NCBI GenBank assembly: GCA_001632435.1
Contig: KV424121.1
Coordinates: 1-43,830, forward strand
Direction: 5' to 3'
Length of the DNA: 43,830 bases
DNA from: Calocera cornea HHB12733
Taxonomy: Eukaryota; Basidiomycota; Dacrymycetes; Dacrymycetales; Dacrymycetaceae
Both the position numbers and the translations under genes were made by a program. Shown here piece by piece: positions 9,990-20,931 of this stretch. The notes under the pieces are model-generated. The model was not told the origin of the DNA and did no database searches. It saw nothing but the letters and a program-made list of their open reading frames with translations. Position 1 is the stretch's first letter, and each line of letters opens with the position of its first letter.

Positions 9990-12610
9990 CTAAAACACAT
10001 CAACCCTCAAGTACTCCCTCCCGCCCCTCTCGAGCAAGCCGATGATCCTCTCGCCATCCACGAACAGGCCTGTGTACAGCCCGGGCACGTCCATCTGCCT
10101 CGCGACCGCCGCCAGCCCGCTCTCGACGGGGGCGACGAAGACGTCCTGCGTGCGGAGCGTGGCGGGGCGGAGGGAGAGGCGCTCTTCGGCTGGCTGGCGC
10201 GGGGGCGCGGGGGGCGCAGCGCCGGCGTTGGGGAGAGGGGCGAGGGGCGCGGCCGGGGTGAAGGGCGCAAGGGCGGGCATGTCGTCCTCGTCGCCCGAGT
10301 CGAACTGCTCGATCTCGTCATCAGCGGGGAAGACGGCGTCCTGCAGGTTGGCGAACCCCTCCCAGCCATCCTCATCCTCGTCCTCGTCCCCACCACCACC
10401 GCCCTCGCCGTCTTCCTGCTCCCCATCCCCATCCCCCCCGTCCTCGTCCCCGTCCTCTTCCTCTTCAGAACCAGAACCAGAATCAGAATCAGACAGATCC
10501 TCCCAAGCGCCCTCGAACCCCAGTGCCAGCTCCCCGCCCCACGTCGGTTCAGGGAACAGAGCGCCCTGGACGACGTCTATCCCCTGCCCCTCCTCCTCGT
10601 CGCCGTCGCCGTCGCCGTCGTCGCCGTGCTCTTCCCCCGCCGCCGCCCCCCGCCGCCGCTGGGCCGTGCGAGCCACTCCCGCTGCGGGCGCGGCTGGCCC
10701 TCCCCCCCGCTCCTCCAGCGCCGTGCGCTGCTCCCACGCCACGCGCCTCGCCATGACCGGATTGAAGTCCCAGACGGTGACTCTAGTCCACACGAGGTCC
10801 TCCAGGCCGCCCACGGCCCCTCCCCCGGCATGCGCCGCCGCGGCGGCGAGCTGCGCCTGCGCATGCAAGTGCGGGGGCACGAACGGGACGCCCGTGACGT
10901 AGCGATAGCCGTGGACGTAGCACACGTACCCGGGCGGACTGTGCAGGCGGTCTGTTACGCGCGCGCGCGCGGACCACGCCGGCCAGGGGAAGACGAGCAC
11001 GCCCTTGGCGTCCCGTGTGGGGCCGGCGGAGAAGGGGGTGTGCGGGCCCGGCTGGTGGGGGCCCGGCTGCTGCTGGGCGAAGCGGGTGGGGTGGCGCAGT
11101 GGCTCGAGCAGCGTCGGGAGGAGCACGAAGACCATCAGTTCGTCCGCTGTGTCGGGGGGCGTGTCGAGGGTGAGCGAGAGGGCGAGGAGACGGGCGCTCG
11201 GGGAGGGGTAGAACAGCTCTGGCCCGTCCGCTGCGCTCCCTGCACCTGCGTCTGCTCCTTCATCTTCATCTCCCTCTCCCTCTCCCTCTCCTCCTGCGTC
11301 TCCCCTCTCCCTCCGGTAGCCAAACGGCCCCTCCGCCGGGCTCGGGTCCGAGCGCGTAAGCACACTCAGGATCCGCGCCGTGCTGGGCCGCAGCGCGGGC
11401 AGGAGGAACCGCGCTTTCTTCGTGAGTGTCGGGCGGGGGGGGTCGGTGCCGACCCCGTGGTGCGGGTCGCTCGGGGACGGGGAGGGCGGGAAGGCCGCGA
11501 AGGTGGCGGTGGCGGGTGTGGTGTCCGTGCGTGCGGGGCCCGAAGTCGGAGCCGAGGCTGTAGGGGCAGCAGGGGCAGCAGCGGCGGCGCCGAGCGGGGG
11601 GAGCGTGCACACCTCGAGCGCGCCCGTGTCCGTCCCGGCGAGGACGAGGGCGTCCTCGGCCAGCAGGCAGAACGTCTTGGGCGCCTCTCCGCGGTCCACT
11701 GGCCTCCTCCCGCCGCTGTCCTGGAGCGGGTCCGGCTCGCCGCTGTACACCGCCCGCAGCTGGCCGGTGCGCCAGTCCCACAGGACCAGCTCCTCGGAGA
11801 CGTCGCCCCTGAGGTGCTGCGGGGTGCGCTCTGAGGGGAGGAAGAGGCAGGCAAGGGTGCCCCCGCACACCTGCATGAGGTACGAGTAGGCCGTGCTCCG
11901 CCCGGGCTGCTGCTGGTGCTGCTGTGGCCTGTCGTCCCTGCAGGTGTGGGTGAGGATGGGGTGCTTGGCGGCCGGGTGGGGGCGGCCGGAGGAGAGGGTG
12001 AGCAGGTGGATGCGGAAGCGGGGTGCTGTGTGGAGGGGCGGGCGTTTCTCGACGAGCACGACGAGGTCGGCCGCGGGGGAGAGGGTAAAGTCGCTCCATG
12101 CGCAGTCGCGGCCGTCTGCGCGCCAGAGCCACTCGCGCGTCCCGCGCTGGGAGAGCGCGCTGGGCAGGTGGAGGACGTGGAGGGCGTCTGTGCGGGATTG
12201 AGTGGTGGTGTGCGGGCGGGGGAGGGCGAGGCCGCGGACGAAGAGGGAGCCGTAGAGCTCGTAGGTGGAGCCTGTGTTCTGGGGGAGCGGGAGGAGGGCC
12301 GAGTAGGCCGGGTCGGGGAGGAGGGCGCGCCAGCGGGCGGCGTGGGCGAGCAGCCGCGTCAGCCGCTCGCGTGTCGGCAGGGCTGAGGAGGTTGGGGAGA
12401 GGGCGTGGAGGGAGAGGGCGGTGCGGTACTGGAGCAGGGTGGAGTGGGTGATGGTGGCGTGGAGGCGCTTGCACACCTGGGATGCGTGGTCAGGGGGAGG
12501 ATGAGGCCGCCCGGGGATGCACATACCTGATGGCACGCGGCCAGGCTGGCCAGGTCGAGCTCGGCCAGCACATGCTCCAGCAGCTCGGCCGGCAGCGTCG
12601 TCAGCCGCAT
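9990..12610 (-). CDS. Large acidic F-box protein
   Basis: Two exons on the minus strand: 12610-12527 and 12476-9990, with a 50-nt intron (donor GTATGT, acceptor CCAG), giving 856 aa. The F-box spans the intron: LTTLPAELLEHVLAELDLASLAACHQ then VCKRLHATI, residues about 3-45. The middle contains WD-like or beta-strand-rich text (ELVLWDWRTGQLRAVYSG, VTVWDFNPVMARR) interrupted by Pro/Ala-rich and very acidic low-complexity tracts (SDSDSGSGSEEEEDGDEDGG near the C-terminal quarter). It ends in REYLRVDVF. The likely role is an SCF ubiquitin-ligase receptor with a propeller-like substrate domain. The start ATG at 12610 lies directly before the F-box. It is divergent from the Atg18 gene, with starts 402 bp apart. 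Confidence 0.8.
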
Positions 12611-13012
12611 CTTCTCTTGCAGGCTGCGCTGGAGAGGAGAGGAGAGAGCGGCGGAAGGGGAGCGTGAGGGCGCGGATGCGGCCAGTGAATGACGGAGAAA
12701 TAGCACAGCCACACACAGCGAAGGGACGGCCCCTAACTCAAGGCGGGCTGCGACTCTGGGCACCACCCAGTCGCCCGTCCACTCACCTGCGCCTGCTTCG
12801 TTCCACTGCTGCTGAGCTGCACACGGCTTCTTCCCTGCCCGCTCGACCCTTCCCCCACCGGATCCTCGCCACTTGACGACCGGACGGTGAACCGCGCACT
12901 GCACTGTAGCAGCGTCCGCACCTCGCACCTCGCACCTCAACCCGCCGTCCCCCGTCCCGCCCTGCCCTCCCCCCATCCACCAGGCAGCGCCGCTCCCACC
13001 CAAGCAAGCACG
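12611..13012. promoter_or_regulatory. Shared intergenic region of F-box and Atg18 genes
   Basis: This 402-bp segment separates the divergent start codons at 12610 (-) and 13013 (+), so both promoters must lie here or overlap the 5' UTRs. It is GC-rich with pyrimidine tracts on the plus strand ahead of the Atg18 start (CCCACCCAAGCAAGCACG). No clear TATA box is seen. Confidence 0.6.
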
Positions 13013-15018
13013 ATGATCTTCCCCAAGTCGCCCTCGACGCACCCGCAGCTCCTCTTCGCAAACTTCAACCAGGACTTCTCCTGCGTCTCCGTCGGCACAC
13101 GCCAGGGCTACTCCATCACAAACTGCGACCCCTTCGGCCGCGTATTCACAAAGCGTGCGTCCCTGCCCCCTCTCCCTCTCCATCCTTCACGAGCGGGCCA
13201 TGTGCTGATAGCAAGAGCAGAGGACGGCGCGACAGGCATCGTAGAGATGCTCTTCTGCACCTCCCTCGTCGCCCTCGTGGGCGCCGCCGACCAGCCCAGC
13301 TCCTCCCCGCGCCAGCTCAAGATCGTCAATACAAAGGTGAGCCGCCCAACCTCACTGTCTCCCGCACATCCCCCCCGCGCCAGGAAAGACGCACTGACCC
13401 CCCCCTCCCCCTCTCCCACAGCGCCAATCGACGATCTGCGAGCTGCTGTTCCCCACGACGATCCTCTCCGTCAAGCTGAACCGCAAGGTGCTCGCGGTCG
13501 TGCTCGAGGCGGAGATCTACCTCTACGACATCAGCAACATGAAGCTTCTGCACGTGATCGAGACGAGCCCGAACCCGCACGGTGCGCCCGTTCCCCGCCT
13601 CCCTCCCTCTCCCGTGCTCGCCGGGCTGGTGCTGATGCCGTGTGCCGTGTGCGCGCGCGTGCTGCAGCAATCTGCGCCCTCTCGCCCTCCTCCTCCGCCT
13701 GCTTCCTCGCCTACCCCTCCCCCATCCCCTCCCCCTCCAGCACCTCCACCTCCCCGCCCTCCTCCGCCCCGCAGGCGCAGAACGGCGACGTGATCGTCTT
13801 CTCCCCGCTCACCCTGTCCATAACGAACGTGGTGCACGCGCACAAGTCGCCCATCTCCTGCCTCGCCCTCTCCTCCAACGGCCAGCTCCTCGCCACCGCC
13901 AGCGAGAAGGGCACCATCATCCGCGTCTTCTCGCTCCCCGGCGCGCACAAGGTCGCCCAGTTCCGCCGCGGAACGCGCGAGGCTCGCATACACTCGATGA
14001 ACTTCAACAACGTCGCCACCCTCCTCGCCGTGTCCTCGGCGAGCGAGACCGTCCACGTCTTCCGGCTGGACGACCGGCGCGCGCACGCGAGCGTCGCGGG
14101 GCGCAGGGGGGGCGGGCAGGCGCCTGCGCCGGCGCCGGCGGGCGCGGGCCCGGGCCCGGCTCAGCCGCACGGCCCGGGACCGGCGGGGGAGGAGGACGCG
14201 GAGAGCGCGCGGAGCGGCGGGGGCAGTGGCGCCGTCGAGGGCGGGGGCGCTCCGCCGGGGGAGAAGCAGGCTGTTTCGCTCACGTGCGTCCTGCCGCTTG
14301 CGCTGTCAACCCGCCTGGGGGCCCCTACTGACCTGACCTGACCTCTGCTGCCCCGCCCCTTATGCACTCTCGCTCTCTCCCCGCACGGCCCGTCCCGCTC
14401 GCGCGCTCGATCGTCCCACCCTCGCCTCATCCGATCCAACCCAACCCAACCAACCCAACCCAACCCACCCAACCCACCCAACCGAAACCGAAACCGAAAC
14501 AGCGGCATGCTCTCCCGGCGCTCGCTCAAGCTCGCGGGCGGCCTCGTCGGCCAGGTCGGCAGCATGCTCCCCATCCCGAGCCAGGTGTCGGAGATGTGGG
14601 AGCCGGCGCGCGACTTTGCCTCGCTCAAGCTGCCGGGCGGCGCGGGCAGGTGTGTCGTTGCGCTCTCCGGGTGCGTTTGCGTTTGCGTTTTCCTTCAACC
14701 CTAACCCTCCCCCCCCTCGGCTGGTGGCCGGTTGTGCAGCGGCTCCAGCAGCTGCAGGCCTAGGCGGGGTTGTGCGTGTCGATGAGCGAGCGGGCGCTGA
14801 CGGTGATGGTGATGGTGCTATGTCGTAGGACGATGCCGCAAGTGATGGTCATCTCCTCCGACGGCTACTTCTACGCGTACAACATCGACCTCGAGAACGG
14901 CGGCGAGTGCGTGCTGATGAAGCAGTACAGGTGAGCCTTTGCGCTGTCATCAGCCGAGAGGAGGGTGCTGATGGACAGCAGTCTGATAGATTCGGGGGAT
15001 GATACGGCGGGGGAGTAG
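13013..15018 (+). CDS. ATG18: Atg18-like PROPPIN, phosphoinositide-binding WD-repeat autophagy protein
   Basis: Seven exons: 13013-13154, 13221-13336, 13422-13581, 13668-14283, 14503-14649, 14829-14930 and 14979-15018, giving 440 aa. It is a seven-bladed beta-propeller of the WIPI/Atg18 type. The lipid-binding FRRG motif is present (about residues 238-241, in [13 protein letters not shown]). Other landmarks are [13 protein letters not shown] at the N-terminus, [18 protein letters not shown], and the C-terminal [19 protein letters not shown]. Atg18 binds PI3P and PI(3,5)P2, acts with Atg2 in autophagosome formation and controls vacuole shape. A Pro/Ser loop (about 150-180) and a long Gly/Ala/Pro-rich loop (about 275-330) are inserted between strands. 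Two late introns are long (219 and 179 nt); the first contains CCAAC repeats. Hsv2-type paralogues are the alternative, but NPHAICALSP and AHKSPISC favour Atg18. Confidence 0.9.
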
Positions 15019-15377
15019 GACGGCGTTTTGCCGGCAGGCAAGGACATTGCGCACTGCTTTGACGAGGCGCTGAAGCCAACCACGCTGTGCGGGGGTGCGG
15101 GGGTGCGGGGGTAGCTGGAGGACGGGAAGAGCGGAGGCACGGCATACGCGACGATTCTTCGATTTTTCGATTTTGCCTTTTTTACACTATCATGGGCATA
15201 CCCCTGGATATATCCGGAGATGACGAGTCGGGCATGGGGCGTGTACGGTATTCTATCTGTGCTATTTGATCGGGGAAGCGTTGAAGATGAGGTGCGCGCA
15301 TTGTGCTCGGGCCGTCATTTCGAGTTTCCGAGTTTGGGACCTCGCCCTTTACGACCTGCCGCCTCGTCTACAGCATC
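15019..15377. other. Intergenic region, nothing recognised
   Basis: Contains the Atg18 3' UTR and terminator on the left. No ORF with coding character. A T-rich run lies near 15160-15185. Confidence 0.4.
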
Positions 15378-15965
15378 CTATCCGGCCTCTCTATACAGCT
15401 CATCAGAACGCGTGAACGGCAGCCTACTCCTATGGCGTCCGTGCTGGAAGAAGCCGGTAATGTAGTGGTTCCCTTGACCGCGGGCAGCCGTATATGTACG
15501 CCACGCGACTCCGAGCAACTCTTGTAGTACGGTGGTATCGAGCGGGCGGCTCTCGTCGTGGCTTGTGTCGATACCGCAAGAGCGAGGCCGGGAGCTGCCG
15601 CCGGTCAATAGTTTCCGTCGCCAGGGCCAGGCGCTGGGACGTTCTCCCCGAGGATGAACAGCATCTGGTCCTTCTTCACACGTGTCACGACTCGCAACCG
15701 CGTGCGCTTCGGGGAAAGGTAGCCCTCCGAGCGCTTCGTGCACTCCTGCGTACGTCTCTTCAGCTATCGCCAACCTCTGGAGGCCACGGCCGTGCTGTCG
15801 AACCGTCGAACGGGGGCTGTGATGGGCCAACTGCTCCAGCATTTTGTCGCGGAACTCAAGCTGCGCGCTCGGGTAAGGTAGAGGACAATAGAATGCATGT
15901 ACTACGCCAAGGTTTGCGCTGTTGTTTTGGAACGCCATCAAAGTCGCACGCTCGCAGGCTGCCAA
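15378..15965 (-). pseudogene. C-terminal fragment of the F-box/LRR family
   Basis: The minus-strand frame encodes GLQRLAIAEETYAGVHEA and GLPFPEAHAVA, which match the family's late segment (RRLSMTEEMYTALR and IPFPEVTELAL at 29897-31569). Further on, TTVLQELLG and WRTYTA match the family tail (LQLVFQELL, RRTVYVYTP). No F-box precedes it on this strand, so it is a 3' fragment. Confidence 0.6.
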
Positions 15966-16159
15966 GCATTGGATGACCGGCTGAACTCGCTTCCACTCCT
16001 CCCATTATCCACTTTCCTCAGCCCGATGCTGAAGCCCGTTTCCCAAGTCTCATTGCTTGGTCATTCTAGAGCACCATCGATTCTACATACAGTACTCTTG
16101 CTATCTTGCTAACCCTGTCCGTGCTCCCTTGGTAGAAGTCCGCCCGCGTGCTCCTCGTG

Positions 16160-17812
16160 TCACGCCCCCCCTGCTTCGCCAACGAACCAAGGGTGTCCCA
16201 ATATGCATATCTCCGAAGGGCTCAACGGCGACAGCCGGACCCATCTCTGAGCGCACTCTAGGGACTTCACGTGAATGGGCTGTCGGTAGTTCTTTCCATA
16301 TATGTAGACCGCTCGACCGCTCGAGGGCAACTCTCGCACAACGCGCGCCAGTCGTGCTCTCTTACCTACAATCAAAAGGGGTGGATGCTTGGTAGGGGTC
16401 TCGTTGGATGAGTGGAAGTCGACCCCGAAACAACCATGGGCTGTGAGCTCAAGGAGGTGATTAAGGTGCTGTGGGTCCAACCCAAGTGCAATCTCAGTTG
16501 CATCTGCAGAGGATTCCTGGACATGCATCCCGCACAGCGGCATATCTCTCTTCTGTGATAGCAACCTTGCACAGTCCACTCGCACGCGTCAAAAGGAAAG
16601 GAACGATTATGTCCTTTGGGCCGGGGATACCATCGAGATTAATCGCTCGTAGTGCCCAGGGTTGCTTGTCTAGCGCGTCCAGGATGAAGGGCATGGGTTG
16701 AGGATCGATGAGCGTCCCCGTCACGTAACAGTTTTGTTGCAGACGGAGAGCAGAAAGGTTGGGACTGTTGAGGAGACTCAAAAGATGCGCATCAGGGATT
16801 TCATCGGGTGGCCTGAGGGCGAGCATTCTCAGGTAGAGAAGAGTGAGGGGGTGATCCTCCGACGCGGAAGGCAGAGAGCTTGACGCCGGAAGCCGACCGG
16901 GTTATCACCACCTCTTCTAGGTTGTGCAGAGACCTCAGTAGCCTGAGAAGATCATCTTTACCGTTCAGATTAAGTTTCACCGTGTTCAGCCGCAATACCC
17001 GCAAGGTCTCCGGAAGATCGAATGTAAGTGTTGCCACCGAGAGAGATAGGACCCGGAGGGTGGGTGATGAATGAACGATGTCCTTCAGTAATGATGTAGC
17101 CTCTGCGGAACCTGTGTTGGGCGGACCCATCCGTAATCCCAGTCGAATCCCAGTCGAGCTCTTCGATTCTCTCGAGCGGGATGGATAAGTCGCAGTGATT
17201 GTAGATGAGATCGAGGATTGCGAGGGTCATACGTCGAAAGCGGAGTGTCCCAAGACGAGGACGGGTGGACGGGCCCAGCACGAGGGCGAGGTAGGCTTCA
17301 ATTTCCGGCTTTCTGGTTTGGGGATCTAGGCCATTGGGCGCCCTGGTCCTTGGATAAGTGAGAGGGTATGTCCCTGCTCGTTCCGAAGTGATGGTGACGT
17401 CCAGACCTTCGCATATCGCGGCACGCTCGAAGTCCAGTTCTGTCATCCGGCCCCGGTCCCGAACCTTGCCCGGAGGGCGGAGGACAATCCGGCTCCAGAA
17501 TGGTGCATGAGAGATGACGAGAGTGTGTCAGCCGCGACATACGTGTGTGACGCTGAGTCGCTCCTTGAAGGCTGGAGGATCGTCCAGGAGGAGGGCGGTG
17601 AAGACCATGAGAATGAGAATGAGCTCGGTGGGGAGAGATTTAATACCATAACGTCCTGCGGTCGTATTGTGGGGCCGTACACTCCCCCGCGCGTCCATGA
17701 GAGACACACAAGCGTCGTCACTCAAGCGGCTATCATGTGTTGACCCTTGCATGGGCTTCCTTCCTCGCCTTGGCTCGTTTGGTGCGCCGCGGCGCGTGTT
17801 CTTCCTGGTCAC
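16160..17812 (-). pseudogene. Full-length but broken copy of the F-box/LRR family
   Basis: Reading down the minus strand, the family order is complete. The F-box (LPTELILILMVFTALLLDD) is followed by LSVTHVCRG, then an in-frame TGA at the position where the 22779-24470 copy has the Trp of CALWRG. The same frame continues with HAPFWSRIVLRPPGKVRDRG and MTELDFERAAIC. A frame change follows near 17130-17156, where an 11-bp tandem duplication is visible, then ETLRVLRLNTVKL, another frame change near 16865 beside a run of C, then IPDAHLLSLLNSPNLSALRL, AINLDGIPGP, ITEERYAAVRDA, a further shift near 16520, and EIALGLDPQHL with VYIYGKN at the tail. Intact relatives have no introns, so the shifts are disabling rather than splice junctions. 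Confidence 0.8.
17135..17156. repeat. 11-bp perfect tandem duplication
   Basis: AATCCCAGTCG occurs at 17135-17145 and again at 17146-17156. Eleven is not a multiple of three, so this duplication shifts the frame inside the F-box family copy on the minus strand. Confidence 0.85.
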
Positions 17813-19237
17813 GTCCGAGTGCGTCCTAGTGGTAATTCGATCTCGGATGGACCAGCAGTCTACAATTGCACCGTTCGCTCGCGTATAATCGAGGCAGTTG
17901 ACACACGGACGTGGTACGAGAAAGCAGCATGGGAAGCAGAGGTATCACGCCCGACACAGGTGGTCAACCTCAAGTCATACCGTGTCTGGAATTGTACGCC
18001 GACGACATTCCAGACGGGAGCATTTCCCGGCGGGAGCTGTTTGAATGTATGTGCTCTTGCGGTACATGCTTCTGTTCTTACACTCCGTGGTTGCTGCCAA
18101 CTTCACGGACCGTAACATGCTGAAGAGTCTTTCCACGCCACATCATCCAGCCGATGGGACAGCAGAAAGACACCACTCGCGATTCTGTTGACGCGTCGAC
18201 GACGCGTCGAGAAAACGTCGTTCCTGTTTACTAGGCGCGGGAGTATCTTGCTTTAAACTTCGTCGGGCCGGCGGGCATGCTACAACGCCACGTAGCTCTC
18301 GCTAAAAAGCGAAATCTGCCCATCGGGTTACCAGGACAATCGAATCGAGCTATGGAGCACAGACACAAAACATGCGCCGCTGGGAGGAGCCTTCATGCTA
18401 GGGGTTGGGCTCGAACGACAGCTTGGCATCATCCCTCTCACAGCCACACCATCCGTATCAGGAATACCGATGGTCAAAGTCGTCTCCTGAAACCTCGCCG
18501 AGAATGTTGGGATGCAAAGAATCGAACATCCGACCTTCACCTCGTTTCCATGGGAGCGGCTCGGTACGGAAGGAAGTTGACCCTGGCACAGGCAGACTCG
18601 CCCGTACCGTGCTCATGACGTGACCCGATAAGGACGCGCTCGAGCTGGTATGTTCTTCATCTGTATAGCTTGTTGAGTACTTATCGCTTATCAGCGGTGA
18701 TTGGTGACGCGTGCGATGATTGCCAACCTCTGGATGGACACCGTTGGACAGTAAACCTTTCCAGCGGCAGTTTCATGGCTTTATATTCTCACTATCGAAA
18801 AACGCGCTATCAGCCGGTACACCTGCATCACGTGTCTGAAACATAGATCGGAGTATCCCTAGTGCCACCCACGCCATCCGCAAATAACCTGGTATCTACA
18901 AGAGATGAACACGCACGGGCGGACTGTTTCGCCATTATCGGGTATCCAGTAGCATTTGGCACGTTCCTTCCCCTTAATCGATGGCCAAAACCATCTGCCT
19001 CCCAATGGGCAGGCCCAATGTTCTATTGCACCATGCGTCTTCCTGCCACTGAGATGTACTGTTTCTGCCGCTCTTTCTATTGCAATCCATCGTTCTCCGC
19101 ACGCGACGTTCATTGGCTGAAGCTACGTCAACGCTTTGATTACCCTGGACGGGCTCTTACACGCGTCCTCCGGCGGTGCCAAACCCCGTATTCAGCTAAT
19201 TGCTCCTCCGATCAAGCTCATCTTGCTTGCTGGTCGA
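17813..19237. other. Long region without a recognised gene
   Basis: No ORF shows family resemblance or coherent splice structure; 17740-18120 has two overlapping open frames that I do not recognise. At 18191-18212 there are two close ACGCGT boxes (GACGCGTCGACGACGCGTCGA-like), the core of the fungal MluI cell-cycle box, but no start codon follows within a sensible distance. The right end is the promoter of the peptide-precursor gene at 19430. Confidence 0.4.
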
Positions 19238-19246
19238 TATAAAATA
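19238..19246 (+). promoter_or_regulatory. TATA box of the first peptide-precursor gene
   Basis: TATAAAATA lies 184 bp before the ATG at 19430. The equivalent distances in the paralogues are similar: a TATA-like element, then about 50-60 bp, then the paired motif. Confidence 0.65.
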
Positions 19247-19297
19247 TGATTTATGCAGATGCCGTGGACGATATCGTCACTCCTGTTCGCGATCCCT

Positions 19298-19365
19298 GGT
19301 GCTGGTCGCCGGGTCACTCTCTTTCATTCAACACTTCACCCTCGTTCTGGTGCAGGTCACCTTTC
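19298..19365 (+). promoter_or_regulatory. Paired GGTGCNGGTCACC motif upstream of 19430
   Basis: Copy one is GGTGCTGGTCGCC at 19298 and copy two is GGTGCAGGTCACCTTTC at 19349; the starts are 51 bp apart. The second copy ends 65 bp before the ATG. Because the pair lies 50-130 bp after the TATA box it may be in the transcript leader. The same pair, with 48-51 bp spacing, precedes the other three family members. Confidence 0.7.
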
Positions 19366-19429
19366 ACCGCATTAGACTCATACGATACATCTTGCAACCA
19401 ACAACCACCTTGGTCGAAACCTCGTCACT

Positions 19430-20776
19430 ATGCGTTCCGCCACATACATCGTTCTTGCCTCGCTCCTCGCTTCTTCCGCTCTTGCTGCACCGACGGCGTT
19501 TACTCAACGCTCTGCTCCGGAATCCGAGGTCTTCAGCTCGTTACGTGCAGCTCGTGATTCCATCGACAACTGGGACCATATGGAGCCGCGCAGTCGCTTG
19601 AGAAAGGTCGGTACTGCCTTGAAGGTTGCCGGTGATATGGCGAGCGCCGCTGGCGACATCAATACTACTGGTGTCGAAGACTGGTTCCACCGCTATCTTC
19701 GTCGCGACTTCGATGAGAAAGACAAGGAATTCGACGCATACGCACGCGCTCGTAGCACGACAAATTACGAGGACGACCTTGAGAAGCGACAACTGTCCGA
19801 CGCCACCGGGTTCGAAAGCGAATTGGACGGACGCGGCATTCTCGGTCTCATCGGCAAAGGCGCCGAAAAGATAATTGGCGCCGCGGCGCACTCGTCGGGA
19901 GGTGGGAACAGCAGCTCTGGCTCTTCCGGAATTGGGGGCTTCCTCTCCAGCATCTTCACGCGTGACCTGGAGGAGCGCAGCAAGAGCAGCAAGAGCAGCA
20001 AGGGGCGTTGGAGCGACATTGGCACGGGCTTGAGTGCTGCTGGCACCGCAGCTGGTCTTTTAAGTAACATCAGTACCACGAGCGTCGGCGATTGGTTTGA
20101 AGATCACCTCCGCCGTGATAAGGTCGAGGCAGAAACCGACTTAGACGAACGCGGCATCTTGGGTCTTATTGGCAAAGGCGCTGAAAAGATTATTGGCGCC
20201 GCAACACACTCGTCTGGTGGCGGGAATAGCAGCTCATCCACGGTCGGGAGCATTATATCCAGTATCTTCAAGCGCGATCTTGAGGAGCTCGACTATCCAT
20301 TGCCCCGCGGATTTGAGGACGACGAGTTTGATCTGTATTCACGCCGTATGGAGCAGGATGGGAGCGACCTGGACGAACGCGACGACATCGGAGCCGAGGC
20401 GTCTGATCTATACGACCGCGAGCTGCTGGAAGATGACGGCGAGCTCAAAGACCGTCAACTTCGCGGTTTGATTAGCCTATTCACTGGCATAGGCCGAATG
20501 GCCGGTGGTGCTGCACAGGGTGCGTCCGCCGGTGCAAAGGCGGTCAAGGCAGCGACGAAGATGGCCAAGGGTGAGGCCAAGCACCCTGCCGACAGCAGCA
20601 CGAACACGACGAGTCAACCCGTTTTCATTCCTTCCGTTGAGATGAGGGATCTCGAGGAGCGCGTCGTACGCAACATCCGCTTTGGCACTGCGAAACTTCC
20701 CCCAGGACTTCACAACGGTAGTCGCAACTCTACCATCATCATCCCACAGATTCACACGGGTGAAACCCTGGCGTAG
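19430..20776 (+). CDS. Secreted multi-peptide precursor with repeated amphipathic modules
   Basis: One uninterrupted exon, 448 aa. Residues 1-20 are a signal peptide ending LAAP. Two module types alternate. Module A (58-92 and 193-229) has GTGLSAAGT, an N-glycosylation-like NTT/STT and a DWFEDHLRR end. Module B (134-179 and 239-282) starts GILGLIGKGAEKIIGAA, passes a SSGGGNSSS stretch and ends (G)FLSSIF(T/K)R. Module C (342-411) starts QLRGLISLFTGIGRMAGGAA, is Ala/Lys-rich and ends EMRDLEER. Between them lie dibasic sites (EKRQL, LRRD, FKRD, SRRM) and acidic linkers containing DLYSR or DLYDR. This is the layout of a Kex2-processed precursor. By shape, module B resembles cationic amphipathic membrane-active peptides. 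Antimicrobial, signalling or surface-active (repellent-like) roles are all possible; I do not know the family. Confidence 0.8.
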   Translation: MRSATYIVLASLLASSALAAPTAFTQRSAPESEVFSSLRAARDSIDNWDHMEPRSRLRKVGTALKVAGDMASAAGDINTTGVEDWFHRYLRRDFDEKDKEFDAYARARSTTNYEDDLEKRQLSDATGFESELDGRGILGLIGKGAEKIIGAAAHSSGGGNSSSGSSGIGGFLSSIFTRDLEERSKSSKSSKGRWSDIGTGLSAAGTAAGLLSNISTTSVGDWFEDHLRRDKVEAETDLDERGILGLIGKGAEKIIGAATHSSGGGNSSSSTVGSIISSIFKRDLEELDYPLPRGFEDDEFDLYSRRMEQDGSDLDERDDIGAEASDLYDRELLEDDGELKDRQLRGLISLFTGIGRMAGGAAQGASAGAKAVKAATKMAKGEAKHPADSSTNTTSQPVFIPSVEMRDLEERVVRNIRFGTAKLPPGLHNGSRNSTIIIPQIHTGETLA

Positions 20777-20931
20777 ATGTGAGACCGGCCAGTGATACTA
20801 GTTTTATCACAGAGACTGAGCGGAGAAAGGTGTGCCATGACGATTAGTACCTCAGAGTGGTAACCAGATTATACTGCACTAGGCTATTAAGGCGCCCTGA
20901 TCGAATATTGCGCCTATTCATGACCGGCTGG

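Noticed and set aside
10042..12474. Long ORFs in other frames (10042-10902, 10626-11834, 11266-12474)
   Set aside because: GC-rich shadows of the minus-strand F-box gene, rich in Arg/Pro/Ala/Ser with no domain or splice logic.
13523..14170. 215-codon minus-strand ORF
   Set aside because: Antisense to the Atg18 exons, which have clear family motifs.
14432..14500. CCAAC repeats as internal telomere sequence
   Set aside because: The unit is not TTAGGG or its complement and it sits inside an intron.
18505..18600. tRNA-like sequence on the minus strand (GTTCGATTC followed by CATCCCA)
   Set aside because: A T-loop-like word is present but the T-stem and acceptor stem do not pair and no anticodon arm can be drawn.
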